From NCBI RefSeq assembly GCF_006402735.1, contig NZ_CP017174.1:7420001-7484000 (forward strand): a DNA stretch of 64,000 bases. The letters are read 5' to 3'. The position numbers were made by a program, and so were the translations under genes. Of this stretch, positions 16,798 to 26,111 are shown one piece after another (the stretch's first letter is position 1; each line of letters starts with the position of its first letter). This DNA is from Myxococcus xanthus. Its GTDB lineage: Bacteria > Myxococcota > Myxococcia > Myxococcales > Myxococcaceae. Below the pieces are notes generated by a model. It ran no database searches and was not told the origin of the DNA. It worked only from the letters and a program-made list of their open reading frames with translations.

Positions 16798-18089
16798 GAT
16801 TCCACCGCCTGGCCAAGTACCCGGCCCATCAACGCATGTGCCTTGTCCGCCTGGTCTGGCCGGACGTACAGCCGGACGAGCCGCACCGCGCCACTGTAGC
16901 GTTGGTACAGCGGCGTGTAGCGCGCCACCTCGGTCAGCCGGCCGGTGGAGGCGTCGATGATGTACAGGCTCGGCCCACGGCCAGACGGCCCGGAGGTGTA
17001 CTTGCTGAGCACGTTCTGGGACTCGACGACGTAGTGGTCGAACTTGTGGGACACCAGCGCGCTGCGCAGCACGTCCAGGTCGTAGCCCGTGTCCCGCTCC
17101 GTGAACTGCGCCAGCAGCTTGTAGCCCTGCCGCCGGCTGATGCGCTGGGCCCACGGATTCTTGGAGCGGCGCAGCGTGTACCAGAGCGCCGAATCGTCAC
17201 AGAGCAGGAACTCTTCCGGATCCGAAGGAATCTCGAACTCGCCGGGCGACTCCTCGTAGTAGCGCCGCAGCATGTAGTCGAAGTTCACCGAGGTGTGGTG
17301 CAGGTACACCGACACGAACATGTGGTAGCGGCTGAGGAGGAAGTCCTCGAAGGCGAAGGCCGCCGCCCGGCTGAGGGCGAGGTAGGCCCGCCCGTCCTTC
17401 ATCGCGGGATTGAGGTTGCTGACAATCCAATCCATGTCGTACCGGCCATAGTTGACTCCTGTGTAGAAGGAGTCGCGCAGCAGGTAGTCCATGCGGTCCG
17501 CGTCCAGCTCGCCGGAGACGATGGCGCGTAGCAGCGGCGTCCAGTCCACGCCCTGGTGCGTGAAGCCCGGGTCCTTCGGCGGCTTCGCTCCCGACACCAG
17601 CGCCACCGCCGCCATGGGCGTAATCCCCATGCCGCCGAAGTGCTTCTCGATGATGGGCGTCAGCGAGCTGTCGAGGAGGATTTTCGCCGTGTAGTCCTCG
17701 TGCGTGGCCAGCTCGCCCTCCGCGGTGCCGTCCAGCCAGGACGGCAGGCGCAGGAGCGAGCGCTTCGGAGCGATGCGCTCCGAGGCATGTGACAGCGGCA
17801 TGTGCCCCAGGTCATGGCAGAGGACCGCCAGACGCACCGCCGCGCAGAAGCGCTCCCGCACGTCCTCCGGCAGCGACGAGCGAGCAGCCACCGCGCCGAA
17901 CACGCGCGAGGCGACATGCATGGCGCCCAGGGAATGGATGTGGCGCGTGTGCGTGGCCCCGGGAAAGGCCAGGTCCCCGAAGCCAAGCTGTCGGACATAC
18001 CGCAGCCGCTGGTAGTGCCGGCTGTCGATGACGGCCTTCTCGGGGTCGCTGACCGGGATGGTGCCGTGGATGGGGTCACGGATGCGCAT
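16794..18089 (-). CDS. HD superfamily phosphohydrolase (SAMHD1/dGTPase-like)
   Basis: 431 aa. It begins MRIRDPIHGTIPVSD, the usual start of YdhJ/COG1078 HD proteins. Metal-binding residues are His 52 in TRHIHSLG, H92-D93 in CHDLGH and a later Asp in ELDADRMDYLLRD. Such proteins hydrolyse (d)NTPs or related phosphoesters (established for relatives), but the substrate here is not known. The start at 18089 is preferred over an upstream ATG because the family motif starts there, TATGGA lies 9 nt upstream and AAGGGA is near. It is coupled to the Nudix-MBL gene by a 4-nt overlap, implying a joint nucleotide-metabolite job. Confidence 0.9.
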   Translation of the reverse strand: MRIRDPIHGTIPVSDPEKAVIDSRHYQRLRYVRQLGFGDLAFPGATHTRHIHSLGAMHVASRVFGAVAARSSLPEDVRERFCAAVRLAVLCHDLGHMPLSHASERIAPKRSLLRLPSWLDGTAEGELATHEDYTAKILLDSSLTPIIEKHFGGMGITPMAAVALVSGAKPPKDPGFTHQGVDWTPLLRAIVSGELDADRMDYLLRDSFYTGVNYGRYDMDWIVSNLNPAMKDGRAYLALSRAAAFAFEDFLLSRYHMFVSVYLHHTSVNFDYMLRRYYEESPGEFEIPSDPEEFLLCDDSALWYTLRRSKNPWAQRISRRQGYKLLAQFTERDTGYDLDVLRSALVSHKFDHYVVESQNVLSKYTSGPSGRGPSLYIIDASTGRLTEVARYTPLYQRYSGAVRLVRLYVRPDQADKAHALMGRVLGQAVES

Positions 18090-18098
18090 GATTCCCTT

Positions 18099-18104
18099 TC
18101 CATA
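18099..18104 (-). promoter_or_regulatory. -10-like hexamer TATGGA
   Basis: On the minus strand, TATGGA ends 9 nt before the ATG at 18089 of the HD gene. It favours this start over the ATG further upstream. Confidence 0.35.
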
Positions 18105-18223
18105 CTCCTGGATACCCCCTCGGGAGGTCATCAAACGTACCGCGAACCTTTCCGGGGGGCAGCCGACCTCGCGTGTGGACTGTGATGGAGGCAGGGGACG
18201 TGGTAACCCTCCCGCACCACCGA

Positions 18224-19303
18224 ATGCACATCATCCTGCTGCACAACCGCGACCACGACCTCCTCGAGGACGACCCTGGGCGGGAGGCCCGGGAGGATGT
18301 GGTCCGTGTCGTCTCCTCCATGGCGGACGCCCTCAACCGGGGCGATACCCTGGTCGAACCGCTCGCCATCGAAGGTGACCGGTTCGACTTCGTGGACACC
18401 CTGCGCCGGCGCCAGCCGGACCTGGTCGTCAACCTCTGCGAATCGTTGGCGGCCGACAGCCGGGGCGAGATGGCCGTCCCCTGCCTGCTGGACGCGCTGG
18501 GGCTGGCCTACACGGGCTCGAGCGCGCTGTCCCTGGGCCTGGCGCTGCACAAGCCCAAGGCGAAGGAAGTCCTCGCCGCGCGCGGCGTGTCCACCCCGCC
18601 CTTCCGCGTGGTGGAGCGACTGGAGGATGCGCTGGCGGTGGACCTGCCCTGGCCGCTCATCGTCAAGCCCGCGCGCGAAGACGCCAGCATGGGCGTGACG
18701 TCGGAGTCCGTGGTGCACGAGCGCGCCGCGCTGGTCCGCGCCTGTGACGCGGTGCTCCGCGAGTTTCATCAGCCGGCCCTGGTGGAGCAGTTCATCCCCG
18801 GGCGGGAAATCTATGTGCCGCTGCTCGGCAACCGGCCGCGCCAGGCGCTGCCCCTGACGGAAATCGTCTTCGGTCGTACGTTCGAGGACAGACCCAACAT
18901 CGTCTCCTACAACGCCAAGTGGGAGGCGGCGTCGGCGGAGTATCGGGACACCACCAGCGGATTGTGCCGGCTGGACGCGAACCTGGAGTCCCGTTGCGTG
19001 CAGGTTGCGCTGGAAGCCTTTGCAGCACTGGACTGTCAGGACTATGGACGGGTCGACCTCCGGGTATCCCCGGAGGGCGTGCCCTACGTCATCGACATCA
19101 ACCCCAACTGCGACCTTCATCCGAGCGCGGGGTTCGCCAAGGCCGCCCTGGCCGCCGGAATGGACTATCCGGCCCTGGCGTCCCGGCTCGTGGAGGTCGC
19201 GCTCGAGAGAGCACATGGACATCCGTCCCATCGAAGAAAAGGATCGGGCGCCAATCGCCGCCCTGATTCGAAAGATCGAAACCTTCTCGCCGCAGGAGGT
19301 TGA
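18224..19303 (+). CDS. ATP-grasp ligase, D-Ala-D-Ala ligase-like
   Basis: 359 aa. It has the N-terminal Rossmann part (MHIILLHNRDHD, PDLVVNLCESLA, LLDALGLAYTGSSA), the central ATP-binding segment PLIVKPAREDASMGV, and the Mg/ATP signature DYGRVDLR with DINPNCDLHPSAGF. This is the D-Ala-D-Ala ligase architecture, but the active-site loop and context (no ftsQ/mur genes) argue for another acid-amine ligation. Starts: ATG 18224, at the family start, or GTG 18200 after GGAGGCAGGGG. The C-terminus runs 89 nt into the following GNAT gene in another frame. Confidence 0.82.
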   Translation: MHIILLHNRDHDLLEDDPGREAREDVVRVVSSMADALNRGDTLVEPLAIEGDRFDFVDTLRRRQPDLVVNLCESLAADSRGEMAVPCLLDALGLAYTGSSALSLGLALHKPKAKEVLAARGVSTPPFRVVERLEDALAVDLPWPLIVKPAREDASMGVTSESVVHERAALVRACDAVLREFHQPALVEQFIPGREIYVPLLGNRPRQALPLTEIVFGRTFEDRPNIVSYNAKWEAASAEYRDTTSGLCRLDANLESRCVQVALEAFAALDCQDYGRVDLRVSPEGVPYVIDINPNCDLHPSAGFAKAALAAGMDYPALASRLVEVALERAHGHPSHRRKGSGANRRPDSKDRNLLAAGG

Positions 19304-19682
19304 GGTCGCCATCGAGCTGGCGAACACCACGCTCACGCCGGGCAACACGGACTACGCCATCATCGTCGCGGACCGCGGCGGCGAGCTCGTGGGCTACGTC
19401 TGCTACGGCCCCACGCCGATGACGGAGGACACCTATGACTTGTACTGGATTGCGTCCGCACCGGAAGTTCGCGGTCAGGGCGTAGGCGCGGCGCTGGTCT
19501 CCGCCATGGAGGGCGACCTGCGCCGCCGCAACGGACGCCTCATCCGCGTGGAGACGAGCGCCACCGAGGCCTACGGCCCCACGCGCGGCTTCTACGCCTC
19601 CATGAAGTACGGCGAGGAGGCCCGCATCCGGGACTTCTACAAGGTGGGGGACGACCTCATCATCCTCACCAAGCGGCTGTAG
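19215..19682 (+). CDS. GNAT family N-acetyltransferase
   Basis: 155 aa. It begins MDIRPIEEKDRAPIAALI and carries the acetyl-CoA motif RGQGVGAALV (about residues 86-95) with the YWIASAPEV beta-strand before it and the YGPTRGFYASMKY motif afterwards, which is typical of amino-group acetyltransferases. The start lies 89 nt inside the ATP-grasp gene, so the two are translationally linked. Likely it acetylates the product or a by-product of that ligase (inference). Confidence 0.85.
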   Translation: MDIRPIEEKDRAPIAALIRKIETFSPQEVEVAIELANTTLTPGNTDYAIIVADRGGELVGYVCYGPTPMTEDTYDLYWIASAPEVRGQGVGAALVSAMEGDLRRRNGRLIRVETSATEAYGPTRGFYASMKYGEEARIRDFYKVGDDLIILTKRL

Positions 19683-19718
19683 TCCCCGCGCCGCCAGGCC
19701 GGGCGGGTGAAGACAACG

Positions 19719-19742
19719 GCCCCTTCCCTCGTTAGAAGGGGC
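19719..19742 (+). promoter_or_regulatory. Perfect 8-bp inverted repeat covering the start region of the transglutaminase gene
   Basis: GCCCCTTC - 8 nt - GAAGGGGC. The right arm contains TAGAAG (19733-19738) and the AAGGGG that would serve as Shine-Dalgarno for the ATG at 19746. It may be an operator, an RNA hairpin masking the ribosome site, or a terminator of the ATP-grasp/GNAT operon. Confidence 0.5.
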
Positions 19743-19745
19743 ACG

Positions 19746-21245
19746 ATGACTCGCACGCACCGACCGACCTTGCTGGCCCTCGTGCCCCTGTGCGCCCTGC
19801 TGGTGGGCGCACCGTCCGCGCTCGCGAGGGCGCCCGCCCCGGCGGCCAAGGCCGCTGCCACCCAGGCTCCCGTCTCCGACGTGGTGAAGGCCGCCCGGCC
19901 CAAGGGCGGCGAGTACTTCGGCCTGTACCTCATGGACAAGAAGGTCGGCTGGCTCTTCACCGACCTGGAAGTCCTGCCGGGCCAGCCCGCACGGGTGAAG
20001 ACGACCAACCAGCTCGTCTTCAAGGCCATGGTGGGCTCGCGCGTGTCGGAGCGCATGCATGACGAGGAGCGCATCTACGAGGCGAAGCCCGGTGGGCGCC
20101 TGCTGTCCTTCGTCGTGAAGCAGACGGGTGATGGCGGCACGCAGACGCTGGAGGGCACGGCCACCGCGAACGGCTTCCAGGTGGTGCGCAAGCGCCCGGG
20201 CCGCCCCGACGAGACGCTGCCCAAGCTGCCGCCGACGAAGGAGCGAGTGGAGGACGCCGACCCGCCGCGTGTGGCGCTGCTGCGCAAGGCGAAGGTGACG
20301 GGCTTCTCGTTGGATGGAATGGACCTGGAGTCCTACGGCCTCTCCACCACCGTGGAGCCCGAGGAGCAGCGGACCATCAACGGCGTGCAGGTGAAGCTGG
20401 GCAAGGCCGTCACCGTGTCGGAGAAGGAGAAGGTCCCCGTCGTCTCGTACATCACCCAGCGCGGGGAGATGGTGCTGGTGGACTACGGCACGACGATGCA
20501 GGCCCGGAAGGAGACGGAGGCCGTCGCGAAGCGGCTGGACCTGGTGGAAGTCTTCGGCCTCACCCGCGTGGTGCTGCCCAAGCCGCTGCCCGAGTCCGCT
20601 CGCACCGTGCCCGGCAACGTCACGCTGGTGGTGCAGGGCCTGCCCGCGAAGTTCCAGGAGCAGACGTACCGCCAGCAGTTCAAGCCGCAGCCGGACGGCA
20701 GCGTGGAAGTGACGCTGTCCGCCGCCGCGCCCAAGGCGCGCAAGCCCCTGCCGCTGAAGGACCCGGAGGGCGGAGAGAATCTCAAGTCCACCCTCGTGGT
20801 GGAGAGCGAAGCGCCGGCCATCCGCGAGCTGGCGAAGCAGATTGTGGGGACGGAGAAGGACGCGTACCGCATCGCCCAGAAGGTGAACACCTGGGTGTAC
20901 TCCAACCTGGAGAAGGACTACGGCGCCAGCGCGGACCGGGCCACGGACGTGCTGAGCCAGAAGAAGGGCGACTGCACGGAGCACTCGCTCCTGTCGGTGG
21001 CGCTGCTGCGCGCGGCGGGAGTGCCCGCCCGGCGCGTGGACGGCGTCATCTACATGGTGAACCAGGACGGCGTGCCCGCCCTCTACTGGCACGAATGGGT
21101 GGAGGCCTTCGTGGGCGAGTGGACCCAACTGGACCCCACCTTCAACCAGGTGGTGGCGGACGCGACCCACTTCGCCTTCGGCAAGGAAGGCAACGCCGAA
21201 ATCACGCCGCTCATCGGCGCGCTGAAGGTGACGGCCGTCAAGTAA
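19746..21245 (+). CDS. Exported transglutaminase-like cysteine protein
   Basis: 499 aa with a signal peptide to about residue 27. The N-terminal 330 residues have no recognised domain. The C-terminal part (about 360-480) is a transglutaminase-like core: catalytic Cys in KKGDCTEHSLLSVALLRAAGVPAR, His in YWHEWVEAF and Asp in WTQLDPTFNQ. It is probably a periplasmic peptidase or amide-cross-linking enzyme acting on peptides; the substrate is unknown. It follows the GNAT gene by 63 nt, but the palindrome in between may give it its own promoter. It converges on the DUF255 gene. Confidence 0.85.
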   Translation: MTRTHRPTLLALVPLCALLVGAPSALARAPAPAAKAAATQAPVSDVVKAARPKGGEYFGLYLMDKKVGWLFTDLEVLPGQPARVKTTNQLVFKAMVGSRVSERMHDEERIYEAKPGGRLLSFVVKQTGDGGTQTLEGTATANGFQVVRKRPGRPDETLPKLPPTKERVEDADPPRVALLRKAKVTGFSLDGMDLESYGLSTTVEPEEQRTINGVQVKLGKAVTVSEKEKVPVVSYITQRGEMVLVDYGTTMQARKETEAVAKRLDLVEVFGLTRVVLPKPLPESARTVPGNVTLVVQGLPAKFQEQTYRQQFKPQPDGSVEVTLSAAAPKARKPLPLKDPEGGENLKSTLVVESEAPAIRELAKQIVGTEKDAYRIAQKVNTWVYSNLEKDYGASADRATDVLSQKKGDCTEHSLLSVALLRAAGVPARRVDGVIYMVNQDGVPALYWHEWVEAFVGEWTQLDPTFNQVVADATHFAFGKEGNAEITPLIGALKVTAVK

Positions 21246-21256
21246 CGCAGGCCGCG

Positions 21257-21278
21257 CCGGCCCCTGCTCAGGGGCCGG
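21257..21278. terminator. Bidirectional hairpin between convergent genes
   Basis: CCGGCCCC - TGCTCA - GGGGCCGG, perfect 8-bp stem. It lies 11 nt after the transglutaminase stop and includes the stop of the convergent gene (21268-21270). Confidence 0.55.
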
Positions 21279-23358
21279 TGAGCGCCGCCAGCCGCTGGGC
21301 CAACACGTCCGGCTCGGTGACGGGCAGCTCGCAGACGAAGCCCCGGCACAGGTAGGCGGCGGCCCGTCCCTTCACGGGCTCACGTCCTTCGAAAGTCCCT
21401 TGCAGCAACGCAGGCACGGGCTGCCCTGGTGCCTTCCAGGCCAGCGCCACCGTGGGCGCGAAGGCACGGTCCATGGCGGCCCGCAGCGGCGCCACGTCGT
21501 CGGACGCGCCCGCGACGGTGACGGACGCCGCGCCCTCCAGCAGCGCATCCGCCGCCAGGCCCAGGTAGCCGTAGCCCATGGCGTTTCGCACGAGCCCGTC
21601 GTGCATCCGCGCCACGTAGCGCTCCGGCAGCTCCAGGTGCTGCTTGTCACCCGTGAGCGCCGCCAGCTCCACCTGCGCCTCCGTCAGCGTGGAGGCGCCG
21701 GACGGGAAGGCGTTGTCGAAGAGGCCATACGTCGCCACCACCAGGTCCTTCTGTCCCCGGGGCGCGGTGAGGTACGCCGCCTTCTCCGAATCCCAGAAGA
21801 GGTCCACGGCCCGGCGCACCAGCGCGTCCGCCGCCTCCAGGTACTTCACGTCGAAGGTGGCCTGGTAGAGCGCGGTGAGGCCCGAGGCCAGGTCGCCGTA
21901 GTCCTCCAGGAAGCCGTCGATGCGCGCCTGTCCCTCCTGGTACGAGCGCGCCAGCCGCGTCCCGTCCCACGCCTTCTCCAGCACGAAGTCCGCGGCGTCC
22001 GCCGCCCACTTCGCCCACTCCGGCTTGCCGAAGACACGTGAGGCCAACGCGAGCCCGCGAATCATGAGCCCGTTCCATCCCGACAGCAGCTTGTCATCCC
22101 GGCCCGGCTTCACCCGCCGCTCCCGCACGTCGAAGAGCGTCTGCTTCGCCGCGGCCAGCTCGCGCTCCACGGCGTCTTCGGAGACGCCGCGCTCCCGCGC
22201 CAGCTCCGACACGGGCACCACCACCTCCAGCACCGTGGCGCCGTGCTCGAAGTTGCCGCCGGGCTTGATGCCGAAGTGGCGCAGCACCAGCTCCGCCTGC
22301 CCTTCCGGCAAGGCCGCGCGGACCTCCTCCGGGCGCCAGACGAAGAACTTCCCCTCCTCGCCCTCGCTGTCAGCGTCCTGCGCCGCGTAGAAGCCGCCAC
22401 CCACGTCGGTCATCTCGCGGCGAACGTAGGCCACCGTCTCCTCCACCACCTTGCGCCACAGCGGGCGAGGCTCCACCTGCTGCGCCTGCGCGTAGAGGTG
22501 CAGGAGCTGCGCGTTGTCGTAGAGCATCTTCTCGAAGTGGGGCACCAGCCAGCGCTCGTCCACCGAGTACCGGTGGAAGCCGCCTCCCAACTGGTCATAG
22601 ATGCCGCCCAGGGCCATGCGCTCCAACGTCAGGAACACCGCGTCCTTCAACGGCGCGCCCCCGCCTCTTCGCCATGCGCGCAGCATCAGCGCGAAGTTCA
22701 TCGGGTTGGGGAACTTGGGCGCGCCGCCGAAGCCTCCGTGGACCGCGTCCACCTGCTTCGCCATGCGCTGGCCCATGCCCACCACGTCCGCCGCCGTCAG
22801 CACGGCGGGCGCGGCCTCCAGCCCGTAGGTGGCCAGCTCCCCGAGCCCCTCCTCGAACTGGGCCGACTGCCGCTGCACCTCGTCCTGCTTGTTCTCCCAC
22901 GCGTCCCGCAGCGCCATCAGCAGCCGGGGGAAGCCCGGGCGGCCATAGCGGTCCTGCGGCGGGAAGTAGGTGCCGCCGTAGAAGGGCTTCAGGTCTGGCG
23001 TGAGGAACACCGTGAGCGGCCAGCCGCCCCCCTGCCCCATGAGCTGCACCACGCCTTGATAAATCTGGTCCAGGTCTGGCCGCTCCTCGCGGTCCACCTT
23101 GATGTTGATGAAACCCTCGTTCATCAGCCGGGCCGTCTCGGGTGACTCGAACGACTCGTGCGCCATGACGTGGCACCAGTGACAGGCGGAGTAGCCCACG
23201 GACAGCAGGATGGGCTTGTTCTCCGCCTTCGCCTTCGCGAGCGCCTCTTCCCCCCAGGGAAACCAGTCCACGGGGTTGTGTGCGTGTTGGCGCAGATACG
23301 GAGAGGGTTCCCGGGCCAGACGATTGGAAGTGTCAGCTGACGGAGGGGGCGTGGCCAT
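21268..23358 (-). CDS. Thioredoxin-domain protein of the DUF255 (SSP411/YyaL) family
   Basis: 696 aa. The N-terminal thioredoxin-like domain contains [17 protein letters not shown] with Cys 59 and 62 (C-x-x-C) and [21 protein letters not shown]. It is followed by a large alpha/alpha toroid (six-hairpin glycosidase-like) of about 450 residues, for example [14 protein letters not shown] and [14 protein letters not shown]. This is the full-length family arrangement. The role is not established; family members are linked to redox or carbohydrate functions only by domain. The start gives the family N-terminus ([21 protein letters not shown]). Confidence 0.93.
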   Translation of the reverse strand: MATPPPSADTSNRLAREPSPYLRQHAHNPVDWFPWGEEALAKAKAENKPILLSVGYSACHWCHVMAHESFESPETARLMNEGFINIKVDREERPDLDQIYQGVVQLMGQGGGWPLTVFLTPDLKPFYGGTYFPPQDRYGRPGFPRLLMALRDAWENKQDEVQRQSAQFEEGLGELATYGLEAAPAVLTAADVVGMGQRMAKQVDAVHGGFGGAPKFPNPMNFALMLRAWRRGGGAPLKDAVFLTLERMALGGIYDQLGGGFHRYSVDERWLVPHFEKMLYDNAQLLHLYAQAQQVEPRPLWRKVVEETVAYVRREMTDVGGGFYAAQDADSEGEEGKFFVWRPEEVRAALPEGQAELVLRHFGIKPGGNFEHGATVLEVVVPVSELARERGVSEDAVERELAAAKQTLFDVRERRVKPGRDDKLLSGWNGLMIRGLALASRVFGKPEWAKWAADAADFVLEKAWDGTRLARSYQEGQARIDGFLEDYGDLASGLTALYQATFDVKYLEAADALVRRAVDLFWDSEKAAYLTAPRGQKDLVVATYGLFDNAFPSGASTLTEAQVELAALTGDKQHLELPERYVARMHDGLVRNAMGYGYLGLAADALLEGAASVTVAGASDDVAPLRAAMDRAFAPTVALAWKAPGQPVPALLQGTFEGREPVKGRAAAYLCRGFVCELPVTEPDVLAQRLAALTGP

Positions 23359-23461
23359 CGGGACTCCAGGAAGAGGAATTGCTGTCGAGATACGAACCCG
23401 CGTGAGGGCGGGCAAGCCGAAAGCACTGGAGGGATGGTGGTCAACAGAGGGGCGGACGGAG

Positions 23462-23467
23462 TAGGTC
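23462..23467 (+). promoter_or_regulatory. -10-like hexamer TAGGTC
   Basis: Ends 6 nt before the GTG at 23474. It supports this GTG as the start of the glycosyltransferase, which otherwise lacks a Shine-Dalgarno. Confidence 0.35.
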
Positions 23468-23473
23468 GCCACC

Positions 23474-24856
23474 GTGTCTCCGCCGTCTCCCGCCGTCCAA
23501 CGTCCCGCCTCGACGGGACTCAGTCTGAAGACCTGCGTGGCGCTGCTCGGCGTGGCGATGGGGGCGCGGCTCGCCCTGGTGCTGGGCACGGATGTCTACT
23601 TCGACACCGCCTATTACTGGCAATGGGCCCGCAAGCTCGACTGGGGCTACTTCGACCACCCACCCTTGGTGGCATGGCACATCGCCCTGCTGGGCATCGA
23701 GGGCACGGCGATGCTGTGCGGCGTGGGGACGGTGGCCGCGGTGTGGCGGCTGGCACGCGACGTCCATGGTGACACGGCGACAGCCTGGCGAGCGGCGGCG
23801 CTGTGGAGCGCCGTCCCCGCGGGCGCCGTGGCGGGAGTATGGCCCACGCCTGACTCCCCCCTGCTCCTGTTCTGGACGCTGACCCTGTGGGCCCTGTGGC
23901 GGGAGCGATGGGTGGTGGCGGGACTGGCTGGAGGGTGCGCCCTGCTGTCGAAGTACCCGGCCGTGCTGCTGGGCGTGGCGTTCCTCATCACCGCGGTGCG
24001 AGCGCGGCGCATGCCTTGGGGCGCGTGGCGCACGGCGACGCTGGCGGGCGCCGTCTTCGCGCCGGTGGTGTTCTGGAACGCGGGCCATGACTGGGTGGGC
24101 TTCGCCTTCCAGCTCAGCCATGGCCTGGGACGCGATTGGCGCAGCAGTTGGCACACCTTCGGCGAGTTCCTCGCGGGCCAGCTCGCCCTGGGAGGACCGG
24201 TGCTCTTTCCCCTCGCGCTGGTGTACGGCGTGCGCGGTCCGCGCGAGCACTTCCTGCTGCGCATGGCGGCCTGCGTCCCCCTGCTCTTCTTCGGCTACGC
24301 GTCGCTGCGCACAAGGGGGGAGGCCAACTGGCCGTCCGCGGCGTACATCGCGGCCTGCGTGGGCGTGGCGGGCATGCGGCCGCTCTGGCAGCGCGCGGCG
24401 GCGTTCAGCGGGCTGGCGGTGGTGCTGGTGATGGGCTCGCACCTGCTCTTCCCCTTGCTCCACTTCCGCCGGGATACGGCGCTATGGCGGACGCACGGAT
24501 GGAGCGTGCTGCGCGAGCTGGCCACACCGCAGCGGCTGTTCCCGGACCTGTCGCCCGACGGCGTGGCCGCCGTGTACGCGCCCAACTACCAACTGGCGTC
24601 CCAGGTGGCCTACTACGCGCGGCGGCTCACGAAGACAGGGGCTCCGGCCCGCTTCAGTCAGTACGACCTCTGGTCCGCCCCGGACGTGACGCCCGGACAC
24701 GACGTGCTGTGGGTGAGCGAGGGAGGGCCTCAGCCTCCCGAGGACCTGGCCTCTCGCTTCACCGCGCTGGAAGGCCCCGTGGAGCTCTTCGGCGACTTCC
24801 ATGGACGCCGGTTGCACACCTTCCAGGTGTGGCGACTGCGAGCGCGAAAGCCCTGA
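23474..24856 (+). CDS. Membrane glycosyltransferase of the GT39/GT83 (PMT/ArnT) type
   Basis: 460-aa polytopic protein. Near the N-terminus, [26 protein letters not shown] carries the acidic and aromatic residues of the polyprenyl-phosphate-sugar transferase first loop (the Asp and D-H-P-P motif). About ten hydrophobic segments follow, then a C-terminal soluble domain of about 100 residues (from around 350, after the ALWRTHGW segment). It likely transfers a sugar from a lipid-linked donor to a lipid, glycan or protein in the cell envelope. The GTG start is used because of the TAGGTC element and the frame; an internal ATG at 23555 would remove the first helix. No LPS-modification genes are adjacent. 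Confidence 0.82.
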   Translation: MSPPSPAVQRPASTGLSLKTCVALLGVAMGARLALVLGTDVYFDTAYYWQWARKLDWGYFDHPPLVAWHIALLGIEGTAMLCGVGTVAAVWRLARDVHGDTATAWRAAALWSAVPAGAVAGVWPTPDSPLLLFWTLTLWALWRERWVVAGLAGGCALLSKYPAVLLGVAFLITAVRARRMPWGAWRTATLAGAVFAPVVFWNAGHDWVGFAFQLSHGLGRDWRSSWHTFGEFLAGQLALGGPVLFPLALVYGVRGPREHFLLRMAACVPLLFFGYASLRTRGEANWPSAAYIAACVGVAGMRPLWQRAAAFSGLAVVLVMGSHLLFPLLHFRRDTALWRTHGWSVLRELATPQRLFPDLSPDGVAAVYAPNYQLASQVAYYARRLTKTGAPARFSQYDLWSAPDVTPGHDVLWVSEGGPQPPEDLASRFTALEGPVELFGDFHGRRLHTFQVWRLRARKP

Positions 24857-25031
24857 GCGTCGACTCCGGGGACCTCCGTGTCCCAGCCAACGGGCCTTGT
24901 TCACCGACGGGCAGTCTGGTCCCCTGCCTTTGACGGTGCCACGGGTGAGCCATAGGTTGCCGGCTCCAGGTGCGTTGGTGGAGCCGGTCTCTCCCAGGGG
25001 CCCGCGGACCTGCTTCCAGGAGGGGCTTGCC

Positions 25032-26111
25032 GTGACGCACGCATTCCAATCCCCTGCCGCGCCGGATGACGTGGCCCGGATGAACCGCTCCCGGCGGCTC
25101 GTGGTGGAGGCGCTGGGGTGTGGCCTGCTCGTGGTGGCCCTGGAGGGTGCCCACCACGGCGCCGAGCACCTGGGCGTGAGCGCCACGGATGGACGTCTCT
25201 TCATGTCCCTGGCGGCGGGCGCGGTACTGGCATGCCTGGCCTTCGTGCTTCAGCCGCTCACGGGCGCGCACTTCAATCCCGCGCTCACCTTCGCGGATGC
25301 GCTCGAAGACGGCACCCCGTGGCGTGACGTTCCCCTGTACGTGCTGGCCCAGGTGGGAGGCGCCGTCGCGGGCCGGTTGGTGGCCCACGTCATGTGCCAT
25401 GAGCCGATGCTCGTCGCCGCGCGTGAGCCCGCGGCCAGCTCGGCGCAGTTCGTCACGGAGCTGGTGTCCACCTTCGGGTTGCTCGTCATGGTGCGCGGCT
25501 GCGTGCGGAATCGCCCCGCTGCGATTCCTCTGGTGGTCGCCGGCTATCTGGCCGCCACCGTCTGGTTCACCGACTCCCGTGCCCTGGCGAATCCGGCGCT
25601 CATCCTCGCCCGGGCGTTCAGCACCCGCCCCAGCGCCATGCACCCCATGGATGTGGAGTCCATCATCGCCGCGCAGTTGCTGGGCGCCGCGCTCGCGGTG
25701 CTGCTCTTCCGCTGGTTGCAGCGGGCGCCGCGAATGAAGCAGGCCCGCGTCTGGTCCATCGTCTTCGAATGCTCACAGCCGGAGGTCGCGCAGCAGGCCG
25801 TGGGCATCTTCAACCACCTGGCCTCGCCGCAGCGCGCACGGGCCACGGCGCAATGGCGCGCCAGCGAGGACACGGACCTGCCACCGCTCATCATCCGGCT
25901 GGTGCTCGCGGGCGAATCCCCCGCGCCATCGCAGCTCGGCGGTGTCTCCTGGCAACTGCCAGTCTCCGCCGACGCGGTGACCACCGAGGAACCCCGGCTC
26001 CGCGCGGAGCTCCGAGCCCCCATCCACCAACTCCTCCGAAACCGGGGATGGCTGCGGCTCTACGCTGTCGGCGACGCGGCGCGGGAAGGTCCGGGCGGGC
26101 CGCGGCCCTAA
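25032..26111 (+). CDS. Aquaporin-family (MIP) channel with C-terminal extension
   Basis: 359 aa. Residues about 25-235 form the MIP channel with both Asn-Pro-Ala boxes, HFNPALTFADA (N82) and LANPALILARAF (N187). The second box lacks the Arg usual right after the motif (L instead). A soluble extension of about 120 residues (from about 240, VWSIVFECSQPEVAQQAVGIF) follows and resembles nothing I recognise. The start is a GTG with AGGAGGGG about 8 nt before it. Water, glycerol, or another small solute such as a metalloid acid may be the cargo. The stop overlaps that of the convergent gene by 3 nt. Confidence 0.85.
   Translation: MTHAFQSPAAPDDVARMNRSRRLVVEALGCGLLVVALEGAHHGAEHLGVSATDGRLFMSLAAGAVLACLAFVLQPLTGAHFNPALTFADALEDGTPWRDVPLYVLAQVGGAVAGRLVAHVMCHEPMLVAAREPAASSAQFVTELVSTFGLLVMVRGCVRNRPAAIPLVVAGYLAATVWFTDSRALANPALILARAFSTRPSAMHPMDVESIIAAQLLGAALAVLLFRWLQRAPRMKQARVWSIVFECSQPEVAQQAVGIFNHLASPQRARATAQWRASEDTDLPPLIIRLVLAGESPAPSQLGGVSWQLPVSADAVTTEEPRLRAELRAPIHQLLRNRGWLRLYAVGDAAREGPGGPRP

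Noticed and set aside
14911-16899. 662-codon plus-strand frame
   Set aside because: Antisense to the Nudix-MBL gene; His/Arg/Gly-rich and without any motif. The conserved motifs are all on the minus strand.
24869-24884. GGGAC-CTCCGT-GTCCC hairpin after the glycosyltransferase gene
   Set aside because: Only a 5-bp stem and no T-run; too weak to call a terminator.
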